This document shows positions 22,543 to 34,728 of a stretch of DNA of 64,000 nucleotides, piece after piece. The translations under genes were made by a program, and so were the position numbers. Numbering within the stretch: position 1 is the stretch's first letter; each line of letters opens with the position of its first letter. The stretch comes from Erigeron canadensis (lineage: Eukaryota; Streptophyta; Magnoliopsida; Asterales; Asteraceae): the NCBI RefSeq assembly GCF_010389155.1, contig NC_057761.1:20338501-20402500 (forward strand). Reading direction: 5' to 3'. The notes beneath the pieces were generated by a model, which was given only the letters and a program-made list of their open reading frames with translations, was not told where the DNA came from and searched no databases.

Positions 22543-24604
22543 ATATGATTAAATATATAAATTTAGTATAAACTCTTATCATTTAGGGTTTCAGATTTTT
22601 TAATTCATTGAATTTTGTTTTTTTTGGGTTTAACAGCCATATGATAGAATCAGTATGAAAGATCTTTTGTTGATTATATAATACAGATTTGTCCCCCGCA
22701 TAGTTTCATATATGTTTTTTGTATAGTTGATGATAGCAATAACTCACATTTTTTGTATATAGGACCACAAGTGGGGTTGGAATATAGTAAAGTTACTAAC
22801 ATGAATTTTCTTTTATTCTTTGAACCCACCACCAATATTTGTGGATAGATTACTTTCCAATTTCTGGTTGACCTTTTGAAGAAAGAGACTTTGTCAGAAT
22901 GTTTGGTGAGTTTTGAGATAGACTTTGTTTTTTTCACCATTTTTTTTGGAAAATTTTATAATTTTGGGTGAAAAATACTAAAGGTATATAAATATCATTT
23001 GTTATCTTAGGTACTGCCAAGAGTGGTTAAGAACAAAGTGACACCAGGCCTGCGGGCGGTTACACTGTTTGATCATGACAGGCGTGCGTACAATGTTCGT
23101 TTGGTATCGCTTGCTGATGGTAGACTAATGCTGACTGGTGCTGGCTGGCAACAATTTGTTACTGTATATATATCCAACCAGATACCAGCCAGCTTTGTTT
23201 CAGACTTAGGAGGAACATGAATCTGGATGTTATTGCTTTTGATTGTGCGGCCAAGCAAGTGTTGGTGAATGCTAATGCAGAACCATATGTGAACAGATGT
23301 TTAATTGAAGTGACTGGTGAAACAATACATACTGAGGTTTATACATCACTTTGTTCTTTGTTTTTAATTAAGTATTTCATTGTGTGCAGGTGTGATTTTC
23401 ATATATATATATATATATATATTTATATGATTAAATATATAAATGTAGTGTAGAGTCATAAATGAGTTAGAGTTTCTGATATGATTAAACACCACATACT
23501 GAGGTATATAAACGTTTGTATTCATTCTTGTAATCCTTAATGCTGTACTCCTAAAAAAATATGGTTGATTAGTAACTACTGGAATGTTTGACTCATCTCG
23601 GTATCCACCATTGTTCTTTCTTGATGACCTGAATGTGGAATATCATCGTAAAACCGACAAGACTGCTACCATTTTTGGACCACATCAGATTGAAGATGTG
23701 GAGGTAATATATGAGGAGGAAGATGGTTCTTCCTGCAGATGGTTCTTCTGTTGATCATACTGATGATGATGTCAAAAGCGAAAAAGATCAAGTTGTTCCA
23801 ACTGTTTGGCGCGCTGTGGGTATCACTGGTAGTAAGTGGACTAATCTGTGCACTGAGGAGGAGGTTGAAGAGGGTGGTAAAATCATGTTAACAAATCTTG
23901 GGCGAGGATTTTACTTGTTTGATTACTTTAATGAGCGTGGAATTGGATTGGCTGCAGCTGTTCCAGTATGTAAGTAATTGTCACACGTACAACTTGTATT
24001 ACAGTTTTAATTTGCACAGATTTTACTTTTAATTACACTAACCTTGTGACCATCTTATACTTACAGCTAGAGAAACACCAAGAAGTGTAAGGCCAACAGT
24101 GTCTGAGGAGTATCTTACCGAGAGTGATGGAGAAGACGTACAAAATAACAGTCATATCTGCAATATTGCTGGACATGATTATTCTCTTGACAGACCATCC
24201 TTCTTCAAAAGATTGACAGAACACTCATTCACCGCCAATGGATTGGTATGACTAATTCAATTACTCAAGAATGTTGAAAATTGTTTTCATGTTCTCTATG
24301 TTGTATTAGTGTTAATCATTTTTAACATTGTAATTTGAAGACGGTGCCAAATCATTTTGTTCGTGATAATCACCTTGATACCTTTACCAAAGCATGTGTG
24401 TATGTGGGGAGTTTGAAGTTCAAGGCCAAGCTGGAAATTATGTATGATGCTCGCAAAGATGATGACCAGACACATGTCGTTCTCATGACGGATTGGTATA
24501 AGGTTTCATCGAAATGTGGTGTTGAAAGGGGTAAGGAACTACGCTTTGAACTCAATGTGGTGCAGCTTGTTGATGGATCTCTTGTGGAATTTCATGTGTG
24601 TTGA
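22285..24604 (+). pseudogene. Two-B3-domain-like gene inside the Helitron, broken
   Basis: Coding exons on the strand opposite to the Helitron genes. First B3-like domain at about 23011-23200, after an AG acceptor: VLPRVVKNKVTPGLRAVTLF..., VRLVSLADGRLMLTG.GWQQF. Second at 24335-24604: TVPNHFVRDNHLD..., W...CGVERGKELRFEL. Between them is an acidic linker (EVIYEEEDGSSVDHTDDDVKSEK). Known: B3 domains are plant-specific DNA-binding folds. A 16-bp tandem duplication (GATGGTTCTTCCTGCA, about 23722-23737) shifts the frame in the linker, and the frame also breaks near 23200-23217. A possible first exon (ATGGCGGATCAG, 22285) precedes a donor-like GT. The assignment is by pattern only; another beta-rich fold is possible. 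Probably a captured host gene. Confidence 0.55.
22487..22541. repeat. (AT)n microsatellite
   Basis: About 55 bp of uninterrupted AT repeat inside a presumed intron of the B3-like gene; a shorter AT run lies in the related intron segment at about 23400-23422. Confidence 0.95.
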
Positions 24605-25560
24605 ACAATTTCATTTGTGTTGAACTAAATGTGGTTTTATCTCTGTTGTCTTTTCAAAACTTCTTGGTATCAAGCCTAATGGTATGGATAGTAGTCATGC
24701 TCATTTTGGATTTGTAATATATGTAGCATGTGTATAATGATGGAACAACTTATGTCTTAACTGGGTCTGTAATATTACACTACTTATGTTTATGGTGTTG
24801 ACATTCCCCTTGTAGTATGTAACTTGTGCCTATTTTATGTTTGTTCATATTCTGTCATGTTTGGTTACACTAAGTGATTGACAATTTGTGGGTTATTTTG
24901 TATAAGACAATAGATATAGATATGTGCTATTTGTTTATTCACACATGATATAATGTTACATTACATAAGTTTCAACCTCTCTTCCAATGGAACTATAAAC
25001 CATTAAAGTAACCACAACCTAAATTGATCTAATACATTGGTAATAATATTATACATCATAAGTGAAATTGAATGAAAATCTCTTTTTAATATCTGTCTTC
25101 CATAATATCTTTGACCTAAAAACCACAAACTACATTCACTTTTTATACATTTGGTTCACTGTTTATTCTATAATATCTTGTTCTCCAGTTTTTTAAACTT
25201 TCCTTAACATTCCACAAGATCTCTCTCTGTGTGTGTGTTTAACTAACTAAGTTAAAGATGAAACCAAAACAACTGCCATGAGAAAAGATCTGTGTGTGTG
25301 TGTGTGTTTAACTAATTGAATTAGAGATTCCTTATCCAAAACAACCACCATGAAACATGATACAAACCTAGTACAAAACATAAGTTTAGCACACCACATT
25401 ACAAACCCGACATTTAGTCTGAATATGTTCGGAGATTGATAGTCAACACAGTTTGAAAAGACAGTTTAAAACACACATCATAGTAGATTGATATACGTTC
25501 ATCACATCTACACACTTTCAAAAGACAATTACCTTCAACCAGAATGATGAGTGTTGGGTT
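24605..25560. other. Spacer between the convergent B3-like and RPA-like genes
   Basis: AT-rich, no coding features. It contains a GT-rich run near 25227-25239 and a similar one near 25290-25308. It would hold the 3' ends of both convergent genes. Confidence 0.5.
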
Positions 25561-28349
25561 TTAGTATATTTTCGCCTTGCGAACCCTTTTTCCAGACTTA
25601 CTTGTTGATTCAACACCTGGAGTGTCATTAGATCGCTTTTGCAAAGGGCTGGTCTCACAATCTTTTTCAATCTCGGCAGCTAAAGAATCGCTAGTAACAG
25701 AGAAAGCATCCTGCAAATATACCACATAACACCTATGCCAACATTAGGCGAGAATTATTTTATTTTTTTTACAATTGTCAATCATAATCAAGTATTGATC
25801 TATTACAAATACCTTTGAATCTGGTCCACCTTGCGACTCCTCAGCAAGCTTAACAGCTGACACAATTTCTGGCATGGCTTCCTGTTGCTGAACCTAGTCA
25901 TCAATAAAATACATGTTAGCATATTGTCATATTCATTATAGCCAATATAATTAACTAATTACCATCATTACAATTTCTAATAGCAAATTAATTGACTACC
26001 TCATTGTCATTTTCTTCATCTTCTAACTCCGCAATGATATCAGGATCGTCACACATCTTGTTGACAGTATAAGCACTGCCCTTGTGTTTCACATTGTATT
26101 TGTCTATTTTTATCTTAAATGCAACTTTCACATTTAGCAACCCTTCAAGTTCATGTGGGTAAGTCTCATCATCATCATTATTCAGTTGTCTTTGACGGAT
26201 ATCATGGGCAGACAAACCAAGTAGCTTCTGGACATCTCTATCCCACATTACAAAAGAGGCACTGCCTGTGTTGTCTTGGACTCTCATGGTGACTCTGAAC
26301 CTGAAGTTAAAATGTAAATGTATAAGACTATTGCAAAAAAATGCTACATATATTATCAACCTGTAAATATATCTCTATATTTTTAGTATAAACTGAAAAT
26401 GTATAAGACTATTGCAGTATTACTTGGGTCCAACTTCTGTTGCTATCTTTTTTTCTTTTCGACACCAGATACTGTCACCGGGAGCATTGATAAGCTCATC
26501 AGTGAGCTCTTCTTCATCGGCAATTTCCAAGTACTCCATTTTGCTTATGACTTTCTTTTGACATTTTTTGCAAGCAATAAAGAACCATCCAAACTCCGGT
26601 TCAAGCATAGCTATTGTGGCCACAACTACAACATCTCCAGGCTGCAAATAAATTCAATATGACGATGAAAATATGCATAAGTACTTAAACTGTAATATGG
26701 TCATAAGTTAGTATGAGGTGACCTTAAATTTACCTGTTCAGCTTCTCTAACCTCGTCCAATTGTTTCTTATCACTGCTTAGGATGAACTATAACCGATTT
26801 GGGTAAACAGTTTGTGTTGTGAAAGTTGTATGTGATCCTTGAGCAGCTCCTTCCTTTAGTATCAACCTAATAATAAGATTTGTAGAGAAATAAGTTTAAA
26901 AAAACAAATCATTATGATCTAACTTAATATTTGGTATATATCCATACCTCCTCCTAAAGTCATTTGCTTCTTGTATATCCTCATTTATTGAAATCCTTGT
27001 ACCAAACTTATCACTTTGGACGGTCAAATTTTCTGGGTAAAGAAAAGTGAATCCAAATTAAACATAACAGTGATAACATGGGACAAGAAAATTCAATCCA
27101 AATCCTTGCACTTACCATTCCATTCGTTTATGATGGCATGTTGCATGATAGTGCTGACATGCTCTTCAGATTTGTTATTCTCCACAAAGTCATTAAATTG
27201 AACAACATAATCATTCCACAAAGTACAACGTTGGGTTACACCACTACATATATATATCAAATACCGATTTCATTAAATGTTACCAATGATTTGATATTAA
27301 CTCATTTCGTTCAATTTCTCTATTAAATAGGACAGTTAAACTGGTGCAAGTGTGCTATGAGACCCTCATCAATATGTTTTTAACTGTATTCTTTTTTTAT
27401 TTACTTCAACTGACAAATACTTTCACTTACAAAACACATACATGCACTTATATAGTAGTCTACATGCTGTCAGGTTGTGAGACACAAAACTTAATATAGA
27501 TACATAGATGCACAGATATAGTATACCCCAGGTTGTCAGAACATAAACAACTTTTTAGTACATCAAATCTAAGAAAGAAAACTGAAACATTAAACAGAAT
27601 ATCATGTACTTTTTACTACATAGATGCACTTATATAGTATACTTTCAAAGAGAGATATTTGAAAACTTACTCCAGATCTTTCAATTCCAAGTTGAACCTC
27701 TTTGAGGTATTTGTTGCTGACTTGAACACCTCCAGATTCGCACACCAAATTATACAACCAATGACATCTGTTCCCACCAAAAAATATAAATCTTTCAGTG
27801 TTTAACCAAAACAAAAACACAAAACACTTTAATCATACTAACCAATATTGAGGGTATCTTTATCTCTAGCTTTGGTCACAGTTATTTCATTGAAAGGTGT
27901 GAATGAGAATCCATAAGCAGGACCAGTAAAAGTTACACCATGTTGCACCTCTGTACTTTTGTAAAAGCTTAACTTTAGCTTATGTTTAACCACAGGGAAA
28001 GGGTCATCATTCACACCAACACCAAACCTCTTGACGATAACCGCAGTATCCTCTTTGATCAGATTATCAAAGATAGGAACCAAGTCTTTCTTTACCATAC
28101 ACTGGATTTTTGCACCCTATAAAATAACATAAAAAAACTTAAAACAGAAATTAAAAGATTGTGTTTTTTTCTTATATTTATGAATTGGCTACCATACAAG
28201 GAAACATATAGGGTTACCTTCTCATCAACCAACACCATCTCAAGCCTCTGTCAGGGATTAATCCAACGACAGATTATCCTCACCTTCATGTTGATGAAAT
28301 CTTTTGAAGCATCTAATTGTTCCACAAGCAAAGTTTGGTTGGTAGCCAT
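25561..28349 (-). pseudogene. RPA70-like (replication protein A large subunit) gene in the Helitron
   Basis: Exons on the minus strand: about 28219-28349 (MATNQTLL..., DMVLVDEK-like OB strand), 27838-28117 (GAKIQCMVKKDLVPIF..., FPVVKHKLKLSFYKS), about 27115-27250 (TLWNDYVVQFNDFVENN), 26948-27040 (FGTRISINEDIQEANDFR), 26734-26870, about 26410-26641 (WFFIACKKCQKKV, WCRK zinc-ribbon half), 26000-26300 (RFRVTMRVQDNTGSASFVMWDR, the C-terminal OB fold), 25813-25893 and 25561-25710 (ends KRVRKAKIY, basic). Known: RPA70 binds single-stranded DNA in replication, and RPA-like genes are common cargo of plant Helitrons. In-frame stops appear in the first exon (WINP*QRLEM, about 28247) and at NRL*FILSS (about 26792), so this is probably not functional unless exon borders differ from those read here. 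Confidence 0.8.
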
Positions 28350-29011
28350 GAAATTTGATTGTAATATCCGGTGAGAGAGTTGTGTGTGAAAAACTTGGGA
28401 TGGTGTGTTTGTGATAAGGTTTGATCACACAATATACATGTTTCTCTTTCTACCAACCAATCAATTGTAGATCTCAAGACTCATAAACAGTGGTGTCAAA
28501 TCCTTTAGTTGAAGCAGTTGAAGATCGATCGTATGGGGAACACAATTAGCATTAAATGCTTAGTGTAACCTTACAAATATGTCCGTACGTACCACCCATA
28601 TCTACTTCAACTAATTTAAGTTTTAGTATATTATATTCAAATTAAAGCATGCATATCTCTCCCAGACATACATACATAGATATATATTTATTATCTATAT
28701 TGCCGCCAAAACCGAATTTTGAAATAAAGCAACACACCACCTTCACAACTATCAACCACCTTCACACCTAGGTCCTGCAACATATCACCACACCACCATA
28801 ACACGTCCCCAAAGCCCTACTCCCGCCAAAGCCCGTTTTTGAAGTATGCCTTATTCCCCCGCCCAAATCACGTCCCCACACACACCAAAAACACCTTGAA
28901 ATACCTACACATTTACGTCATACATCCAATGTGGCTTTCCTCTCGGCTTGACAACAACACATTATGATGTCACTTTACATTCCTCCTTTAGTATGAAAGG
29001 GGGGATTTTGA

Positions 29012-30262
29012 TTTACTAGCTTATTGTACCAAAAAGGTTGGAATGAAGTTGACTAATTATTTTGGGACGAAGTTTGTTTGCGTGATGTGGCATTGAAACG
29101 TATATTTATTGAAGAGTTTATGTTTTGGATACAAATAAGTTAAAATCAGTAGTAAAAACACTGGAAGAAAAAAAAGATGCGGTAGCTTTTTGTTGAGACG
29201 TTAACCAACGTGATCAAGAAATCGAGTTATCTTATAGAATTACTTTTACTTCTATCTTAGATGATTTTTACACTTAGAATTTTAAACTTAAAAGTTTATG
29301 TAAGTTTCTTTGTTATTTTATGTGAATAACTATAGATCTACGATAAACAGTAAATACTATCCAACAGATCTAACATTAAGTAAGATAAATAAAAGTTTAT
29401 ATGATCACATAAATACAAACTAGTATTCAGTTGGCTAGCCAAACATTATTAAAAGATTAACAAAATTTGAACGATGTAAAATTTACACCATTGCTGTTGG
29501 AAGTATTTTAAAAATTCATCCATATAGTAAATATATATAATATAAATTACACCAAAATGTGGTAACTTACACATATCAATAGTGGATACAGTATTAATAT
29601 TTCATTTTTCCTTTAACAATGTTAGTTAACACTAAACTTATATTTTAGTTTTAACCATATCCCATTAAATATGTTACAAAATATAAAACTTGGATAAATT
29701 TCTAAAAAAAATACAGTCGGATTAAATTGCATTGATGAGTTATTGTTTATGTATTTATATACGACATATTGATAAGTTATTTTTTACGCTAATACCCCTA
29801 TGGTAATTGGAAAAATATACCATTTGAATAAAAATCCATATATATATTGATTAATTAATAAAAAAAGGAAATGCTAAATATAGCTCTAAAGGGTGTATTT
29901 AATATATAAAAAAAACTTGTATCTTTCATATTAAAAACTCACTCCTAATATTTATGGTAAATATACAAATAATTTATAGCAAACCCTATAAAAAAAAAAT
30001 ATTAGTCATCGATGTGGTAAGCCTGTCAATAGATCCATTAACTTAAAAAACTGTCTAAAATGTTTAAATTATTATTTAACCAGATAAATTAAAAAAAACT
30101 TCCAAATGTCAATGCATGATTAGATCCATTAAAAAGTACTAGTTCAGAAACAGAGGGAGAAGAGGGGTGGTGGAGCAAGTGTAACATACCAAACCCAGAA
30201 AGAAAAGAAAAGAAAACCCCCCATTAAATAGTTTTTATTATTTTGTAAAAAAACAAAACAAA
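29012..30262. other. AT-rich upstream region of the bHLH gene
   Basis: No gene or element recognised. Long A and T runs; the A-rich leader just before the bHLH start (30230-30262) follows a purine-rich stretch at about 30195-30220. A TATA box could not be chosen with confidence. Confidence 0.4.
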
Positions 30263-33106
30263 ATGCAGGAATCACAAATGTCTCTCCAAAATGACAACAA
30301 CAACGATGACGACTTTGACCCAGCAGTTACCCACGACGATTTCCTTGATCAAATGCTTTCCGGCCTCCAAACCACCGTCACCTGGCCGGACATCAACGGT
30401 CAAACTAAACCATGGGATGTTGACCATTTTGATGATCAGTCTGCAGCCTTTCTTTCTTCCAAACTTCTTCAGCACCAGATCACCACCACTGCCGCCGCCG
30501 CCCGTACGCCGGCAAAACCCCTCCAGCTGACACGTGGCTTAACTTCACCGGTAACTATATCTTAGTCCAATTATTATTATTTTTATTTATTTATTTTTGT
30601 TAAAATATTATATATATATATATATATATATTAATGTATTGATGATTTTATATATTGTGGAGATTGGAGATAACAACGCGATACAAAATTTGTTTCATGG
30701 ATTTACTGCTGGATCCTTGTCAACAAACCAAACCCAACAATTTCCGGGTCAGAATTTTGGATCTCCTGGAGCAGCAGCGGTAACAAGTGCAACGGTGGCT
30801 AGCGGCGGCGGCGGCGGCGGCGGTGGTACACCGTCACAGCCACGCCAAAGAGTTAGAGCTAGAAGAGGACAAGCAACTGACCCACATAGCATTGCGGAAA
30901 GAGTAAAATACACCCACCCACCCATCCTGATGTTTTTTGTTTTTTAATTAATATATAATAAAAAAGTTGTCATTAATTGTATTTTGGTTCTTTTCAAAAT
31001 CTTAATTTAATCTAATTTTAATGTCTTAAGAATTGTGTTGTTAATTTTGGCAGTTACGTCGGGAGAGGATTGCTGAGAGGATGAAAGCATTGCAGGAACT
31101 TGTGCCAAATGCTAACAAAGTAAGGGCTTCACTTCACTAATTTGTTTTTTTATTGTTTTTAATTCGGACTATATTTGCCAATGACCCTTAACTCAATTTT
31201 CATACAAAATAAAGATAACGATTTGAGATTATAGGCCTCAAGTTTAAACCCGATCTAAACCGGGTCTAATAGTGAGGTTTTGGGTGGGATTTGTTTTTTT
31301 TGGTTGCTAAATACAGTCTTAGGGCTGTGTTTAAGGTACATAAATTGTTTGTACATTTATCATGAAAATTAGGAACATGCTTTTAATATGAATGTTATAA
31401 ATTTTTTTTATGTATGTTAAATACACCTTAGGATTATCCCTTTTTTTATATGTTGTTTACGGACGTCTAACGTTAGAAAATAAAAAAAAATTTGGGAAAG
31501 TGTTGTGGGGCGTGGTATTGATAGCGCGTGGGGTTGGGTAATTATGGAATTCCGTGTTTAACTGAAATGGAAGCTAGAAAAGCAGATTTTGTGGGGGGAG
31601 GTTCAATAATGATAGTGAGACCAATTTTAGTATATTATCCTTAATTAATCACTTTTATTTAACTTAATTTTATTCTAACTTATCGATTATAGATATGATT
31701 ATTTCAGACCCGATTGTTATTATTTTGAATTTTTGATACTTCTATACACATGCTTCAAGATCTGAATTATTCAGTTTCAATGTATAGGAATCTTGTATGG
31801 TTTTGTAAAAAATAAATACACCTTATAAAAAGTCAATAGTTTTAATTATTTTATTTTATTTCATATATATACATATATATATTTATAGAAGATAAGATAA
31901 AAGAATACGAGTAACATATTGGTATGTTGACAATTAGTTATAATAAAATTTCGTAAATAGAGACGTCTTGGATTATATTAGGTAAAAGTTTTACCATGGG
32001 TAACTACTTAACTTGATTTTTTTTTTTTTCAATTTTATAAACCCCTCAATAATCCACACCTATATATAGTTAATATATATATAGAGAGAGATTGAAATTT
32101 TAAACTAAAAAGGTGAATCTTGATTTGGAGAATATATTGATGTTTGCTGATGGGGGGATATGGAATGACAGACGGACAAGGCTTCAATGCTAGATGAGAT
32201 CATAGACTATGTCAGATTCCTACAGCTCCAAGTCAAGGTAGGATTTTTAATTTACAAAATGTCAAGATGTCTCGATTTGTTTTCTGTTATTTAAAATGAT
32301 AATCTATACTAGCTGCAACAAACGGACTGTGAATTTTGTTATAAATTGTAGGTGTTGAGCATGAGCAGATTGGGAGGTGCCGCTTCAAATGTCACCAATC
32401 CGGTCGTTGCTGAGGTACAAAAAAACATTTGAAATATATATACAACTATGGTAGTTTTACTCCTATATATACAATAGATTTGACAAATAGTTGCATTGTG
32501 CACATCATGCTGGTAATTATTTCTTCTTTTCAAATGTTGCAATTTTGGTGAAAATGACTTGTCCCAAGACAAAACAAAAAAAAAAGGAAGAAAAAAAAAG
32601 AAAGAAAGAAAAAAGACAACTTAAAAGTAAAAAGCAACCGAAGAAAAAGCATCACTTTCCACTTCCTACACCAGAAAATGTTTACAAATGACAAATACAA
32701 AAAAAAAAAGCAGTAGTTTTCGAGATTCCATTTTTTCTGATATTACATGTACACCCTGATACAGTTGTTTACACTACTTTTATGTCCTTTATTTTTGCAG
32801 GGTGGTGCCCGTAGTAGTAACGGAACCACATCGTCTACCAACAATGAGACCATGACTGTAACTGAAAACCAAGTAGTGAAATTAATGGAAGAAGATATGG
32901 GTTCCGCCATGCAATATCTACAAGGAAAGGGTCTTTGTCTTATGCCAATTTCACTCGCAACAGCTATTTCAAATGCTACTTGTCATCCCACCGGCTCTAG
33001 AAACAACCTCCCGTTAGGAGGAGAAGGTGGAGGCCCATCGTCTCCTAATATCTCTGTGTTAACTGTTCAGTCTGCTAATGGGGTTTTGGTTAAGGACTCA
33101 CCGTAG
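30263..33106 (+). CDS. bHLH transcription factor, LRL (bHLH66/69/82) type
   Basis: Six exons fit with GT-AG borders and phase: 30263-30550, 30663-30902, 31054-31119, 32172-32237, 32352-32414 and 32801-33106, giving 342 residues. The N-terminus is acidic ([17 protein letters not shown]), followed by a Gly run. The bHLH spans [40 protein letters not shown] (basic region and helix 1) and [20 protein letters not shown] (helix 2), with the His-Glu-Arg set in HSIAERLRRER expected for E/G-box binding. VLSMSRLGG and the C-terminal [30 protein letters not shown] are hallmarks of the subfamily. Known: Arabidopsis LRL proteins promote root-hair development downstream of RSL factors. No lesion was seen and all introns keep phase. 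Confidence 0.93.
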
Positions 33107-33912
33107 TCCGTTGACTGACCGTCTTTCGTTTGGCTTTTGTAAATGGAGGGGAAAAAAGAGACCTTTCTTAATTGGTCGTTTTTTATTATATATTATCGCA
33201 TTTTGTGTCAAGTCTAACAAACATGAGGGGGTGCTTTGAAAGATAGTTTAACCATACTTCAAATCCTTAATGCAATATCGTTTCCTTATATGCTTAATTT
33301 ATGTGTTATATAAATACGTTGGTATTAATATGGGTACATCACATTGATATCGATATGCGTAGGATATACTGATTGACTATATAAACCGAAGTTCTCACGG
33401 ATTTACAACTTCCCAGTCCAATTATCAGTTGTTACTGGAAGAAAGCCTTCCGCTCTATACTGTTAGTACATGGATTCATTTTGTTATATGATTGATTTTT
33501 TTATTAAAAAAAAAATAAAGTTTGAACATGTAACATGACTAACATCCCATTGCTGAAATAGCGAGTTTCATGACGAGTCATGAAAGATGCCACTCTAATT
33601 TTAGCAGGGAGGGATGATGTACAAGATAGTGTTATTAAGATTGATGATGAGAATGGTTTTGAAAATATAGAGAAGGCTGAATATAATGAAGATTTGTTGG
33701 AAACTTTTACTAATCATAAGGACCAAATGGTCACGTTGCGAAAATAAATATAAAATGTATCATCTTCTTGTAAGTTTTCAAGATCTTATATGCTATGCAT
33801 TGTACTTAATGCTCTGCATCTTCGTCCATATCTTGTGTATGTGTTCATGTTTCGCCTATCTTTCTTAATTTATCATGTTATTTTGTTCTTCCTTCTGAAT
33901 CTTTGCTGGAAT
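33107..33912. other. bHLH 3' flank with an orphan coding-like fragment
   Basis: The 3' UTR of the bHLH gene probably covers the first 150-200 bp. At 33607-33747 a plus-strand stretch of about 46 codons is free of stops and acidic (DDVQDSVIKIDDENGFENIEKAEYN...). It looks like a gene fragment but no family was recognised. Confidence 0.35.
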
Positions 33913-34728
33913 TAGGGGTGAGTTTAGGTCGATTTTTGTCTAAAACCGACAACCGAACCAAACCTTTCGGTTTTTGAAAATTAGAAACTATTGGATTCGG
34001 TACTAGCTTGGTTCGGTTTTTCGTTTTCCCGATTCGGTTTCGGTTTGATCTGTTTTTTTTTTTTCTTTTCTTTTTTATCACTTTCTGTATTGCTCATCTT
34101 TTTTCACCTTTTTTCGCATAAAACTTTAACTAAGTGCCCCAAAATAATTTTAACTTGTGTTGCATGACATACGCACTATAACACCATCTAATGTTCAGTG
34201 ATACTTTTTTCATTTTAGTTACATTTGTCGTAGCTTATTATATAGAGTATATTCCATTAACAATAGCAAAGGGAGAATGAATCTATATGAAATAAAGACC
34301 GTTAATTATTAAAATTGAGAAAAGTATTATACTACAGCAGCACATGAGTAAAGAATCATGTAGGAGCACACATCAACATTATAAATATAATGTGCCTAGA
34401 CTTTCTTAAATCGATTATATATTCAAATAAAAATTTCATCATGTTAAAGCACATGAACATTAACCATATGGTGTCAAGGTATTGGGGTTCAAAATCCGCA
34501 GAAGGCTGTACTGAACAGTTACTTACTTTTTACTTTCTGTATGATAAAGTATAGAAATAAATTATTGAGTAATATATTTGGTATTCAGTTCAGTTCGTTT
34601 TTGGTGATCGCTTTTATATATGAAACCGAAATCCGAACCAACTCATTCGGTCTTTAAAAAACCAAAACCAAACGGATAGGTATTGCTCGGTTTTCGGTTT
34701 TTTATGGTTCGGTTTTTGCTCACCTCTA
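33913..34728. mobile_element. Non-autonomous hAT-like element
   Basis: Terminal inverted repeat TAGGGGTGAG at 33913 against CTCACCTCTA at 34719-34728 (9 of 10 match), the TA-GGGGTG type common in plant hAT elements. Subterminal regions on both sides are rich in CGGTTT/AACCG motifs (33950-34050 and 34620-34710). The interior is non-coding. No clear 8-bp target duplication: GCTGGAAT and ACTGATTA flank it, so the site has decayed or the edges are slightly off. Confidence 0.7.

Larger units (their letters stand above)
15680..29011 (-). mobile_element. Large Helitron with Rep/helicase, RPA-like and B3-like genes
   Basis: Seen: the 3' end on the minus strand is CTAG at 15680-15683, followed by host T, with a strong hairpin (CCGCGG TTT CCGCGG, about 15692-15709) just inside it, the canonical Helitron terminus. 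Inside, in minus-strand order, are an RPA70-like gene, a divergent B3-like gene on the plus strand, and a Rep/PIF1-helicase gene. Known: autonomous plant Helitrons encode a Rep-helicase and often RPA-like proteins, and can capture host genes. The 5' end is not settled. Candidates are TCAAAATCCC at 29011 (used here; it has a small subterminal inverted repeat CCTTT/AAAGG) and TCTATGTATG at 28680. The element is about 13 kb and, given the gene lesions, probably no longer autonomous. Confidence 0.85.

Noticed and set aside
30272..30530. Frames overlapping the first bHLH exon
   Set aside because: Alternative frames of a low-complexity Asn/Asp and Ala-rich coding exon.
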